A stretch of DNA of 64,000 nucleotides from Microbulbifer sp. YPW1 (lineage in GTDB: Bacteria > Pseudomonadota > Gammaproteobacteria > Pseudomonadales > Cellvibrionaceae): contig NZ_CP055157.1 of assembly GCF_013367775.1 (NCBI RefSeq), forward strand, positions 2,435,001 through 2,499,000, given 5' to 3'. The position numbers and the translations under genes are program-made. Of this stretch, positions 25,220-33,779 are shown piece by piece. Numbering within the stretch: the stretch's first letter is position 1; each line of letters starts with the position of its first letter. The notes beneath the pieces were generated by a model that was not told the DNA's origin, did not search any database, and was given only the letters and a program-made list of their open reading frames with translations.

Positions 25220-26509
25220 TCAAGTGCCTCCAAATTTTCCGGAGATCACGTTTTCTGGTGTGGGCGGTGCTAGGTCAGCAGCAGTAAGAGTGCCATTGAA
25301 AGCCCGTTCAAGTAGCTCGCTCCACCAAGCCATAACTTCGCGGCGTTGTTCTAGATAGTCTCCTCGGTCGTATGCGCGAACTACTTTGTTTTTCTCCGTG
25401 TGGGCAAGTGCGCGCTCCAGAGCCTCAAAAGTAAATATCCCTTTCTCCCCTGCTCCTGTCCTAAAAATTTTTCGAAAGCCTGATGCTACTAACTTCCCCT
25501 TAAAGCCGTGGCGCTTAAGAGCGGTGTTGACGCTTTGCCGGTTGGCGTTGATCTGGGGGTTTCTGTCGCCTGGGAAAATAAACTCTCGGCTCCCGCTAAT
25601 TGGGCGCATGGCTGCCAACACTGCAAGTGTTGAAGGGGTTAGAGGTACCCGGTGCCGCTCCCTCATTTTCATGGTCTTGGAGGGGACCAGCCATGTATTG
25701 TTTACCTCGTCTATCTCGCTCCAACGCGCTTGCGCCGCTTCTCCGGGTCTCACTACAGTATGCAACTGCCACAGAGCCAGCTGCCGCGTGGTGTGCTTAA
25801 TCGACGCGCTGGCTAGGGTTTGCATCAGTTGCGGTAGCTGTTCTGGTCGAATAGAGGGTAAATGCCGGACGTCGGGGGCCGCAAACGCATCTGTGATCCC
25901 TGCTAGAGGGTTTGCGGTGACCAGTCCAACATTAGTGGCCCAGCGCATAACCTCGTTGATGCGCTGGCAGAGGCGCTTTACTGTCTCTTTGCTCCCTTTC
26001 TCATAAACCGGGCGCAATACGGCAATAGTGCCCTGTGCGGTTAGCTTATGTAGAGGCGTTGCCCCCAGCTTGGGGAATATGTGAAGCTCAAAAGAACGCT
26101 TTATGTCCTGCACGGTTTTGCTGGATAATTTCCGTCCTCCCTTTATTTGCTCGCTTTTAACGAGCAGCCACTTTCCCGTCACGACTTGAAGAGTCGCCTC
26201 GTGCCGCTCCGCTTCCATATGCTCCAGCTCGTTCCTGTGCTCCTTGGGGTCTATTCCCTGCTCGACGAGCTCACGGGCTTCTCTACCTCTATTTCGGGCA
26301 GCCACGAGCGAAACCTCAGGGAATGAGCCCAAGCCGAGGGTGCTGCGCTTCTTCGTGTGGGGGTGTTGATAGGTAAAAATCCAGAACCTGGCCCCGCTGG
26401 GTTTTATCCGGCACTGAAGCCCATTGCCGTCGGAGAGGTTGTACTCCCTCTCCCGAGGTTTTGCGTTAACAAGCTGCGTGTGGCTCAGCGGGGTGACTTT
26501 CTTGGGCAT
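25220..26509 (-). CDS. Tyrosine recombinase/integrase (P4 type) of the ssrA element
   Basis: A 429-residue integrase. It has an N-terminal DUF4102-like arm-binding domain (LSDGNGLQCRIKPSGARFWIFTY, LGLGSFPEVSLVAARNR), a core-binding domain (about 105-200) and a catalytic domain. Catalytic residues seen are R254 (TVVRPGEAA), R346 (SGFRK), H370 (ALAHT) and nucleophile Y380 (VRAYDR). The usual His of the HxxR box is Ser343. This may reduce activity or be a subfamily trait. The start codon lies next to an inverted GTGTTACAT site, so integrase may repress its own gene. Confidence 0.93.
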   Translation of the reverse strand: MPKKVTPLSHTQLVNAKPREREYNLSDGNGLQCRIKPSGARFWIFTYQHPHTKKRSTLGLGSFPEVSLVAARNRGREARELVEQGIDPKEHRNELEHMEAERHEATLQVVTGKWLLVKSEQIKGGRKLSSKTVQDIKRSFELHIFPKLGATPLHKLTAQGTIAVLRPVYEKGSKETVKRLCQRINEVMRWATNVGLVTANPLAGITDAFAAPDVRHLPSIRPEQLPQLMQTLASASIKHTTRQLALWQLHTVVRPGEAAQARWSEIDEVNNTWLVPSKTMKMRERHRVPLTPSTLAVLAAMRPISGSREFIFPGDRNPQINANRQSVNTALKRHGFKGKLVASGFRKIFRTGAGEKGIFTFEALERALAHTEKNKVVRAYDRGDYLEQRREVMAWWSELLERAFNGTLTAADLAPPTPENVISGKFGGT

Positions 26510-26511
26510 CT

Positions 26512-26562
26512 ATGTAACACCGATGTTGGCTTTAATGGGGAGTGTTACAACGAGTGTTACAA
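26512..26562. promoter_or_regulatory. Integrase arm-type sites, right end
   Basis: GTGTTACAA occurs at 26542 and 26554, the same 12-base spacing as at the left end, and ATGTAACAC (inverted) lies at 26512, three bases upstream of the integrase start. Confidence 0.6.
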
Positions 26563-26607
26563 AGGTTGCTGGTCGAGGCAAGATTTCGGAAGGGTGGTGA
26601 AGGGCAA

Positions 26608-26642
26608 CAAAAAAGCCGCAACCCCTTGCGTGGTGCGGCTTT
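26608..26642 (-). terminator. Element-supplied terminator now serving ssrA
   Basis: AAAGCCGCA / TGCGGCTTT form a stem, followed on the minus strand by six T's, about 34 bases after the 3' end of ssrA. It belongs to the inserted element and replaces the native terminator displaced to 21717-21766. Confidence 0.75.
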
Positions 26643-26673
26643 CAAGTCTTTCTGGGGTTGTCCCAGACAAGTG

Positions 26674-26703
26674 TTTGGTGGAGATGGCGGGAGTCGAACC
26701 CGC
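26674..26703 (-). repeat. Right attachment site inside the ssrA 3' end
   Basis: Identical to 21762-21791. It comprises the T-arm and acceptor end of intact tmRNA, so integration reconstitutes the gene. Confidence 0.9.
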
Positions 26704-27063
26704 GTCCGTCAGCACTCTGCCAAGAGCTCTACATGCTTAGATCCGCCTATTGATTTAGCTCTCTACAGCCCAGCGGGCAGGACGTAAAGAGCGAGCCTGA
26801 ATAAGTTTTAGTCCATCCGCGTCAGGCACGCTTCAGGACGATCCAGTTCTGTATGACAGCCAGCAGCGCGGTACTGGAACCTTGCTGAGGGCCGCTAAGG
26901 GCGAACCCTTAGTAGTGCTTTACGGGCTGCTTACGCAGCCAGTTGGGCACCGTAGTTGTCGTCGTTGGCAACTAATAAAATGCAGCTTTGGATTTACGTG
27001 ATTCGCTACCCTCACGGCATGCACCCATGGTTTCGCAACCAACGTCGAATCCAAGTCATCCCC
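26676..27063 (-). ncRNA. ssrA: Transfer-messenger RNA (tmRNA)
   Basis: A 388-base tmRNA read on the minus strand. The 5' end is GGGGATGACTTGGATTCGACG, the universal tmRNA start (G4 acceptor strand and TGGATTCGACG). The 3' end has T-arm GCGGG-TTCGACT-CCCGC and acceptor ATCTCCACCA. The tag frame starts at resume codon GCC (26969-26967) and ends at TAA (26933-26931). It encodes ANDDNYGAQLAA, which with the charged Ala gives AANDDNYGAQLAA. It rescues stalled ribosomes with SmpB, encoded 3 kb away. Its 3' end hosts the integrative element. Confidence 0.96.
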
Positions 27064-27196
27064 GGAATCTACGCAGTGAACAGGCTTTGTTCGCCGGTCA
27101 GTACGAAACGCATTTGCGTAACGCACAGTATACCTGAAGGTCACTTTCCACCATAGGGCGGGGATAGAATTTTGTGACTATCCGGTACCTTTTCGG

Positions 27197-28612
27197 TTAC
27201 TTGCGTTCAAACAGGGCAATGGACTCCACATGGGTAGTGTGGGGGAACATGTCCATTACGCCCGCCTGACTTAGACGGTAGCCCCGTTGCAGAAGTTCCG
27301 CGGTATCCCGTGCCAGGGTGGCGGGGTTGCAGGAGACGTAGACGATGCGTTTGGCCCCGAAATGCGCGATGTTGCGCACCACTTCCAGTGCGCCGGTGCG
27401 CGGTGGGTCCAGCAGGATTTTGTCGAAACCGCCTCTTGCCCAGGGGCTTGTGGAAAAGTCCTCGGTGAGGTCGGCGGCCTGGAATTGCACATTGTCTAGC
27501 TGGTTGCGCTCGGCATTTTCACGGCCGCGGCGGGTGAGGTCGAGGGCGCCTTCAACGCCCACCACTTCCGCGGCGCGTTTGGCCAGCGGCAGGGTGAAGT
27601 TACCCAGGCCACAGAACAGGTCGAGTACGCGCTCGTCTGGTTGTGGATCCAGCAGTTCGACCGCGCGGTGCACCATCTGGCGGTTGATGGCGAAGTTCAC
27701 CTGCACAAAGTCCTGGGGATGGAAGTGCATCGTCAGGTCGAATTCGGGCAGGGCGTAGCTCAGCCTTTCTTCGCCGTCTTCGGGCCAGATTTTGTGGGGT
27801 GTGTCCTCGGCCTGCAGGTACAGGTGCCAGTCCTGCTGCTGCTGCACGAAGTCGAGCCAGAGCTGCACATCGGTTTCCGGTAATGGTTTGAGGTGGCGGA
27901 CTACCAGCGCGGTGGCGTCTTCGCCGGCGGCGACTTCAATATGGGAGATGTGTCGGCCTTCCCGGCACTGGTCGACCAGCGCGCGCAGTTGCGGCAGCTG
28001 GCTGGAAAAGGAGTCCGGCATCACCAGGCATTCGCGAATATCGGTGAGGTTGTTGGAGCGCTTCTCGCGGAACCCTAGCACCAGCTGTGGTTTGCCGCTC
28101 GCTCCTTTCTTGTGTGCTTCTTTCACATAGCGAACCCCCAGACGCGCCTTGCGGCGGTAGCCGGCGATGTCGGCAGTGAGTGGCGGCAATACCTGGTCGG
28201 GGCTGATGCGGGCAAAGCGTTGCAGCTGGTCGAGCAGGATTTTCTGCTTGGCGGCGATCTGCGCATCGGGCTGCATGTGCTGTAGCGCGCAGCCACCGCA
28301 CTGGGCAAAGTGGGGGCAGGGCGGGTCCTGTCGCTCCGGCGCAGCTTCGAGTACTTCAGTCGCGACGGCTTCGTCGAACTTGGCCCGGTTGGCCAGGTAG
28401 CGCACCTTGACGGTTTCCCCGGGCAGGGCGTTATCCACAAACAGGGTTTTGCCTTCCAGCCGCGCGATACCGCGCACTTCGTGGCTGAGTGCCTCTATGG
28501 TCACCGTCGGTGTGGCGTTCGAGGGTTTTGTGCTGGACGGTTTGCTGCTGCGCTTGGGGGGCGCGGCTTTGCGCGACCTGTTTGTCGGAAAGGGAGGGCG
28601 TCTGGAGGGCAT
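27197..28612 (-). CDS. rlmD: 23S rRNA (uracil-1939-C5)-methyltransferase RlmD
   Basis: A 471-residue RumA-type enzyme that methylates U1939 of 23S rRNA using S-adenosylmethionine. A basic N-terminal tail leads into a TRAM domain (VTIEALSHEVRGIARLEGK). The Fe-S cluster Cys set is CPHFAQCGGC, with the later Cys in DIRECLV. The methyltransferase domain has VLDLFCGLGNFTLPLA, DPPRTG and the catalytic VSCNP. The ATG at 28612 is preferred over an in-frame TTG at 28654. It reads toward ssrA, 133 bases away. Confidence 0.94.
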   Translation of the reverse strand: MPSRRPPFPTNRSRKAAPPKRSSKPSSTKPSNATPTVTIEALSHEVRGIARLEGKTLFVDNALPGETVKVRYLANRAKFDEAVATEVLEAAPERQDPPCPHFAQCGGCALQHMQPDAQIAAKQKILLDQLQRFARISPDQVLPPLTADIAGYRRKARLGVRYVKEAHKKGASGKPQLVLGFREKRSNNLTDIRECLVMPDSFSSQLPQLRALVDQCREGRHISHIEVAAGEDATALVVRHLKPLPETDVQLWLDFVQQQQDWHLYLQAEDTPHKIWPEDGEERLSYALPEFDLTMHFHPQDFVQVNFAINRQMVHRAVELLDPQPDERVLDLFCGLGNFTLPLAKRAAEVVGVEGALDLTRRGRENAERNQLDNVQFQAADLTEDFSTSPWARGGFDKILLDPPRTGALEVVRNIAHFGAKRIVYVSCNPATLARDTAELLQRGYRLSQAGVMDMFPHTTHVESIALFERK

Positions 28613-28720
28613 CGTGGTTGCTGCTTCTGGTCGGTGATGTCGAGAAAGCGGCAATGATAATGCGCTGCAAGCAGAATTGCGCGCTTGGCTGAGAGGGAGA
28701 TTGGCGGGCGGGGAGGGGAG

Positions 28721-28744
28721 CCGGCCGCGGGGATCCGCGGCCGG
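28721..28744. repeat. Perfect 10-bp GC palindrome
   Basis: CCGGCCGCGG-GGAT-CCGCGGCCGG lies eight bases after the stop of the NSS transporter gene. It has no T-run. It may act as a terminator or mRNA-stabilising hairpin. Confidence 0.55.
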
Positions 28745-28751
28745 TCAAAAG

Positions 28752-30098
28752 TTAGATGATGGTCTGTACAAACGCGGCCAGGATCAGCAGCGGGCAGACG
28801 ATGCGCACATACCAGGGCCAGACTTTCCAGAACAGGGTGTTCTCAATGCCCTCGTGGCCTTCCTGCAGCTCTTTCAGCAACTGGTCGCGCCGCCAGATCC
28901 AGCCGGCAAAAATACACAGCGCCACGCCCAGCAGCGGCTGCCCGTATTCGGTACTGGCGGAGATCACCAGGCCGAACAGGGTATCGAAATTAAAGATAAT
29001 CAGGGTGCTGATACCGAAAATGACGGCGCCGGTAAGCAGCGTGGCGGGCTTGCGATTCAGCCCCAGGCTTTCGATGCAGAAGGCCACCGGCACTTCCAGC
29101 ATGGAGATGGAGGAGGTCAGGGAGGCGATCACCATCAGCGCAAAAAAGGCGATGGCCACAAACAGGCCGCTGGTGCCCATGGTGTCGAACAGGGCCGGCA
29201 ATACCTGCAGGATCAAGCCGGGCCCGGCGATCAGCTCGCCAGCTTCCGAGTAGATCTGGGTGCCGGCTTCCTGGGCCACATACATGGCGGGCAGGATCAG
29301 CAGGCCGGCGGTGAAGGCAATGCCCACATCGATCAGGGTCACCAAGGCGCCGAGGCGCGGCAGGCTCTCCTGTTTGCTGAGATAAGAACCATAGATCAGC
29401 ATGGTGCCGACCCCCAGAGACAGGGAGAAGAACGCCTGGCCCATGGCGGAGAGCAGCAATTGCGGGGACAGCTTGCCGAAGTCCGGGATCAGGTAAGCTT
29501 CCAGACCGTTCATGGCTCCGGGCTGGGTGAGCACGTAGACGATCAGCATCAACAGCAGGATGATCAACGCGGGCATCAGCAGGGTGGACCAGCGCTCGAT
29601 ACCCTTCTCTACACCGCTGGCAATGATCAGCATGGTGAGGCCGCTGAAAATGGCGGTAAAAGTGAAGTTACGCGTGGTGCTGTCGCCGGTGAGCCAGGTA
29701 GCGGTTTCCGATGCGCCGGCCAGGGTGGCGAAGGGATCGGCGAGGTGCGCGACCATCCAGCCGGCAACAATCGCGTAGAAGCTGAGGATCAGCGAGGCGA
29801 CCAGAATACCGCCGAAGCCTGCAAGCGTGCCCACGCCGCGGGATACCGGGCCGGTGGAGATACCGCGCAGCGCCTGCACCATATTGCGACGGGCGTAACG
29901 GCCGATTGAGAGCTCGGCCATCAATACCGGGTAGGCGAGCAGGAAGGCAAGTATCAGGTAGACCACGACAAAGGCGGCACCGCCGTTGGCGGCCACATTG
30001 GTGGGAAAGCCCCAGATATTGCCAAGGCCGACGGCGGAGCCGGCGGCCGCCATCAGAAAGCCGAAGTTGGAGCTGAACTGTCCTCGCGGTGCACTCAT
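28752..30098 (-). CDS. Neurotransmitter:sodium symporter (NSS) family transporter
   Basis: A 448-residue LeuT-fold Na+-coupled transporter, probably of an amino acid. TM1 carries the Na+/substrate signature GFLMAAAGSAVGLGNIWGFP with the unwound GLGN. About 11-12 hydrophobic helices follow, including SLGVGTMLIYGSYL (TM6-like) and LTSSISMLEVPVAF (TM8-like). Eleven or twelve helices is the norm for bacterial NSS. It is the last of three minus-strand genes (NSS, smpB, NSS). It is related to, but clearly diverged from, the other NSS protein. Confidence 0.9.
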   Translation of the reverse strand: MSAPRGQFSSNFGFLMAAAGSAVGLGNIWGFPTNVAANGGAAFVVVYLILAFLLAYPVLMAELSIGRYARRNMVQALRGISTGPVSRGVGTLAGFGGILVASLILSFYAIVAGWMVAHLADPFATLAGASETATWLTGDSTTRNFTFTAIFSGLTMLIIASGVEKGIERWSTLLMPALIILLLMLIVYVLTQPGAMNGLEAYLIPDFGKLSPQLLLSAMGQAFFSLSLGVGTMLIYGSYLSKQESLPRLGALVTLIDVGIAFTAGLLILPAMYVAQEAGTQIYSEAGELIAGPGLILQVLPALFDTMGTSGLFVAIAFFALMVIASLTSSISMLEVPVAFCIESLGLNRKPATLLTGAVIFGISTLIIFNFDTLFGLVISASTEYGQPLLGVALCIFAGWIWRRDQLLKELQEGHEGIENTLFWKVWPWYVRIVCPLLILAAFVQTII

Positions 30099-30171
30099 GG
30101 TAAATCCTGTAATTATTGTTTTGCCGAGTTGAGTTTCTTATTCGGTGTATCGCTGCCCCGGGGGTCGCCTG

Positions 30172-30651
30172 TCAGCGGTTGTCGGTCCGCATGATGCGCT
30201 GCTTCTGGCGGTTCCAGTCGCGCTCTTTCAGGGTCTCGCGCTTGTCGTGCGACGCCTTGCCCTTGGCCAGTGCGATTTCACATTTGATCAGGTGCTTTTT
30301 CCAGTAGATCGCGGTGCACACGCATGCGTAGCCCTTCTGGTTGACCGCGGCCACCAGTTTGGCGATCTCGCGCTTGTTCAGCAGCAGGCGGCGGGTGCGG
30401 TCCGGTTCGGTCACGAAGTGGGTCGAGGCGCTGGGCAGAGGCTGGATGCGCGCACCCAGCAGCCAGGCCTGGCCGTCTTTGAACAGCACGTAGCTGTCGG
30501 TGAGCTGGGCCTTGCCTTCGCGGCAGGACTTGACTTCCCAGCCCTGCAATTCCATCCCCGCCTCGAACTTCTCTTCGATGAAGTAATCGTGTTTTGCCTT
30601 CTTGTTGAGGGCAATGGTGTTCGAGGAAGGGGCCTTTTTCTTCTTTGCCAT
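30172..30651 (-). CDS. smpB: SsrA-binding protein SmpB
   Basis: A 159-residue OB-fold protein with the family start [25 protein letters not shown] and the conserved [19 protein letters not shown] core. The basic C-terminal tail ([25 protein letters not shown]) enters the mRNA channel during trans-translation. It binds the tRNA-like domain of tmRNA, whose gene is 3 kb away. It starts 9 bases after the stop of an NSS transporter gene, so probably shares its transcript. Confidence 0.97.
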   Translation of the reverse strand: MAKKKKAPSSNTIALNKKAKHDYFIEEKFEAGMELQGWEVKSCREGKAQLTDSYVLFKDGQAWLLGARIQPLPSASTHFVTEPDRTRRLLLNKREIAKLVAAVNQKGYACVCTAIYWKKHLIKCEIALAKGKASHDKRETLKERDWNRQKQRIMRTDNR

Positions 30652-30660
30652 GAATACAAC

Positions 30661-32088
30661 TTAAATGAGATTGAACAGGCTCGTATTGAAGAACTTCAGC
30701 AGTACTGTGTTGATGAATACGAGCAACAGGATCGCGGGAATAAAGGTACCAAGGGAGAAGTTGACGTACTTCTGTGACAGGGAGCCAGCAAAACTGCTGT
30801 CGCCTTCCTGCAGTTCCTTGTCCAGGTTGGCCCGCTTCCACTTGTAGATCACGAAGATACACACCAGCAGGCCGTTCAGGGGCAATATGGTGTCGTAAAA
30901 CAGGATTTCTACCAAGTCGAAAAACGATTTGTCGCTGCCGGCCAGGGTGACGAACTGGGTCAGCCAGTCCGCCATGCCAAATGACATGGCGCAGCAGACG
31001 GCGAGTATGAACTGTACCGCCGCTACCGTATAGATTGCCTTCTTGCGGGTCATGCCGCGCTCATCGCGCAGGGTGGCGATGGGGACTTCAATGATGGAGA
31101 CCAGCGAAGTGAGTGCAGCCACAAATACCAGGAAAAAGAAGGCTGCGGCGAACACGCTCGCGCCAAAATAGCCGATGCTGTCCTGCAGCGAGAGGAAGAT
31201 CTTCGGCAGGAACAGGAAGATCATACCGGCGGAGGAGTCGCTCAGCGAGGCGGTATCGATCTGCGGATTGAAGTGGAAAATGCTCGGCAGGATCAGCAGG
31301 CCCGCGGTAAAGGCCACCATGGTGTCGGTCAGGGCGACCGCCTTGGCAGAGCCGGGCACGGAGTCCCGCTTCTTCATATATGAGCCGTAGGTGATCATGA
31401 TGCCCATACCCAGCGACAGGGAGAAGAACGCCTGGGCCATGGCCTTGCTCACGACTTCCGCGCTGATCTTGGAGAAGTCGGGGATCAGGTAGTACTGCAC
31501 ACCAATCATGGCGTTTTCCCGGGTCAGCACAAACATGACCAGGATCAGCAGCATGACAAACAGCATCGGCATCAGGGTCTTGGCCGCGCGCTCGATACCG
31601 TCTTTAACGCCCATGGATAGTACCCCGTTGATGATCAGCATCAGAGCAATGAGGTACAGGAATACGGTCTTGGAATTGATAAACTCGCCGAAATACGCCT
31701 CGGTGGTGAGTGAAGTCAGGTTGCCCTTGAAGATTTCCACCAGGTAGCCGAGCACCCAGACCGTTACCACCATATAGAAGACGGCGATCATGAATGGTGT
31801 GATCAGTGCCAGCCAGCCGGGAATGCGCCACAGGTGCGAGCCGCCGGAGAGCTGGCGGTAGGCGCCCACGGGGTCCTTGTCGGTTTTTCGGCCCAGTGCC
31901 AGCTCGGCCATCATCACCGGCAGGCAGATGAGAAATACGAACAGTGCATACACCAAGAGGAACGCGCCACCGCCACTTTTGGTTGCCGCTACGGGAAAAG
32001 AAACCAGGTTGCCAATACCAACGGCGGAGCCGGCGGCGGCCAGGATGAACCCGAGTCGGGAGCCAAAATGTTCTCTTGTTGCGGACAT
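30661..32088 (-). CDS. Neurotransmitter:sodium symporter (NSS) family transporter
   Basis: A 475-residue LeuT-fold symporter with TM1 signature GFILAAAGSAVGIGNLVSFP, where the usual W after GN is replaced by V. FSLSLGMGIMITYGSYM marks the TM6 region and ALTSLVSIIEVPIATL the TM8 region. A substrate, probably an amino acid, cannot be named. It diverges from ratA over 194 bases and precedes smpB by 9 bases. Confidence 0.9.
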   Translation of the reverse strand: MSATREHFGSRLGFILAAAGSAVGIGNLVSFPVAATKSGGGAFLLVYALFVFLICLPVMMAELALGRKTDKDPVGAYRQLSGGSHLWRIPGWLALITPFMIAVFYMVVTVWVLGYLVEIFKGNLTSLTTEAYFGEFINSKTVFLYLIALMLIINGVLSMGVKDGIERAAKTLMPMLFVMLLILVMFVLTRENAMIGVQYYLIPDFSKISAEVVSKAMAQAFFSLSLGMGIMITYGSYMKKRDSVPGSAKAVALTDTMVAFTAGLLILPSIFHFNPQIDTASLSDSSAGMIFLFLPKIFLSLQDSIGYFGASVFAAAFFFLVFVAALTSLVSIIEVPIATLRDERGMTRKKAIYTVAAVQFILAVCCAMSFGMADWLTQFVTLAGSDKSFFDLVEILFYDTILPLNGLLVCIFVIYKWKRANLDKELQEGDSSFAGSLSQKYVNFSLGTFIPAILLLVFINTVLLKFFNTSLFNLI

Positions 32089-32282
32089 AATCTTCTCGCT
32101 TGCCTGTTATTCTTGTCGCCAGAACGATTGTTACGGCCGTGGCACCAGAATGGTTGCTCGCGGCCGTTAAAGGTGCCGATTGTTGCAGGAAATACCCGCC
32201 TTGAGTAGCGCCAGTGGCCAAAATCGCCCGGCTACCCACAAGATAGGCAAGATAACCGCGGTTGGCGGGCAAGGTTTGAACA

Positions 32283-32723
32283 ATGACAAAAATTGAACGC
32301 AGTGCGCTGGTGATGTACAGCGCAGGGCAGATGTTTGACCTGGTCAATGACGTGGCCAGTTATCCACAGTTCCTGCCCGGTTGCCGCGGGGCAGAGATCC
32401 TGCACCGGGATGAAGATACCCTGGAGGCGCGCCTGGACCTGTCCCGGGCGGGGATCAGCCAGAGTTTCGTTACCCGCAACCGCCTGCATCGCCCGGACAA
32501 AATGGAGCTGGTGCTGGTGGATGGCCCGTTTAGCGAATTCAACGGGTGCTGGACCTTTACCCCACTGGCGGAGAACGCGTGCAAGGTGATGTTTACCCTC
32601 GAGTTCCGCGCCAAGAATCGCCTGCTGGGGGCGGCCGCGGGCAAATTGTTCAGTGGCATCGCCAACCAGATGGTGGATGCCATGTGTGAGCGTGCCGGCC
32701 AGATTTATGGAGAAAACGGATGA
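32283..32723 (+). CDS. ratA: RatA family protein (COQ10/START-like)
   Basis: A 146-residue START-like (polyketide cyclase) protein: SALVMYSAGQMFDLVNDVASYPQFLPGC is the family's N-terminal hallmark, and LFSGIANQMVDAMCERAGQIYG the C-terminal helix. E. coli RatA was described as an inhibitor of 70S assembly, while the eukaryotic COQ10 branch binds ubiquinone; the physiological role here is open. It overlaps the rnfH start by 4 bases (ATGA). Confidence 0.93.
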   Translation: MTKIERSALVMYSAGQMFDLVNDVASYPQFLPGCRGAEILHRDEDTLEARLDLSRAGISQSFVTRNRLHRPDKMELVLVDGPFSEFNGCWTFTPLAENACKVMFTLEFRAKNRLLGAAAGKLFSGIANQMVDAMCERAGQIYGENG

Positions 32724-33049
32724 GCAGTAAGAAAACCATCGCGGTGGAAGTGGTGTATGCGCTGCCCCACGAGCAGCGCCTGATGAGCATGCTGGTGGAG
32801 CCGGGCACCACCGCGCTGCAGGCGCTGGAGCAGTCGGGGATACCGAAGGAGTACCCTGAAGTGGATCCGGCGACGGCGAAACTGGGTATTTTCGGTCAGG
32901 CCCTTGGAACCAAGGGATTGGCGGTTGCCGCGGAGTATGTATTGCAGCCCGGAGACCGGGTGGAAGTGTACCGGCCGTTGATTGCCGATCCGAAGGAGGC
33001 GCGCAAGCAGCGCGCGGAAAAGGCCAAGCGGCAAGCGCAGGGCGGATGA
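32720..33049 (+). CDS. rnfH: RnfH family protein (UPF0125/RatB)
   Basis: A 109-residue ubiquitin-like beta-grasp protein with VEVVYALPHEQRLMSMLVEPGTT, the core LGIFGQ and RVEVYRPLIADPKEARKQRA, diagnostic of RnfH. It is always paired with ratA, as here, and translation is coupled. Biochemical role unknown. Confidence 0.93.
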   Translation: MSSKKTIAVEVVYALPHEQRLMSMLVEPGTTALQALEQSGIPKEYPEVDPATAKLGIFGQALGTKGLAVAAEYVLQPGDRVEVYRPLIADPKEARKQRAEKAKRQAQGG

Positions 33050-33081
33050 GCCCTGCCTCTTAATCCTCTGGCGGGCTGAAA

Positions 33082-33426
33082 TCAGGGCCAGCCGGCCGGC
33101 TGCCAGTCGCCGCTGGTGGCGATCAGCAGGTCGCCGTTGAAGTACACGGAGAAACGCTTCTGGGTTTCTTCACCCTGGGGGCTGCGCACACGGTTGATGT
33201 AGTCCCAGCGGTTGGGATTGAAGGTGTCTTCCAGCAGCGGGGTCCCCAGGACGAAGCGCACCTGGCGGCGGGTCAGGCCGGGCTTGAGCTGGTCCACCAT
33301 CTCCTGGGTAATGATATTGCCCTGCTGGACCTGAATGCGGTGTACGCCGGGAAATTTGAACAGGCTGCAGGCGGTTGCCAGGCTGCAAAGGCCGACGATC
33401 AGTAGAATTCGTACAACTGATGGCAT
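33082..33426 (-). CDS. bamE: Outer membrane protein assembly factor BamE (SmpA)
   Basis: A 114-residue lipoprotein with signal peptide and lipobox LATAC (Cys20). The BamE fold is shown by PGVHRIQVQQGNIITQEMVDQLKPG and QVRFVLGTPLLEDTFNPNRWDY. It is a subunit of the BAM complex on the periplasmic face of the outer membrane. ATG 33426 is chosen because it begins the signal peptide. The 353-base divergent spacer to fur (33427-33779) holds promoters that I could not place confidently and no gene. Confidence 0.95.
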   Translation of the reverse strand: MPSVVRILLIVGLCSLATACSLFKFPGVHRIQVQQGNIITQEMVDQLKPGLTRRQVRFVLGTPLLEDTFNPNRWDYINRVRSPQGEETQKRFSVYFNGDLLIATSGDWQPAGWP

Positions 33427-33779
33427 TGAATGCTCCATCTGAATTTTTATTGGGTTCCCTAATTTGGGTGCTATTGCCGTGCAAGTGGGCGCAGCAGGTC
33501 GCTCGACGCGGGTAGGTTCGCCGCTGTTGACAGCATAGCGGACCTGGCGGCCGTCTACTAAGTTGCCGGCGCCCCAGTCTGTGGGTGAGTGGTTACTCGC
33601 CCCTGGCGCAGCAGTGACGTGCCGGTTGCCCGGTTTGAGACCCGATTCCCCGCTTGGGGTTCCGCTGCCTTCACTGGGCGTGGATAATACCCGAACTGTA
33701 CGCCTGCCGACAGGCGCACAACATTTATTGAGAATGACGCTAAAGCGATCACGAGCACACATCCGGAACTTTAATACTC

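Larger units (their letters stand above)
21762..26703. mobile_element. 4.9-kb integrative element in the 3' end of ssrA
   Basis: Bounded by 30-bp direct repeats that reproduce the ssrA 3' end, it encodes a P4-type tyrosine integrase, an AlpA-like regulator and a single cargo gene for an alkylsulfatase. Paired GTGTTACA-type sites lie inside each end (21840, 21852; 26542, 26554; inverted at 26512), as expected for integrase arm sites. The integrase lies next to ssrA, the usual arrangement for ssrA islands. There are no replication, mobilisation or capsid genes, so it must depend on helpers or be a remnant. Confidence 0.85.

Noticed and set aside
26542..26787. Protein-like frames containing MAGVEPASV / GDGGSRTRV at ssrA
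   Set aside because: These are the well-known false translations of the tRNA-like end of tmRNA, not genes.
28677..29909. A 410-residue frame on the + strand opposite the NSS transporter
   Set aside because: It is the mirror of the transporter gene: low-complexity Gly/Gln/His composition and no motif, while the minus strand carries a clear LeuT-fold protein.
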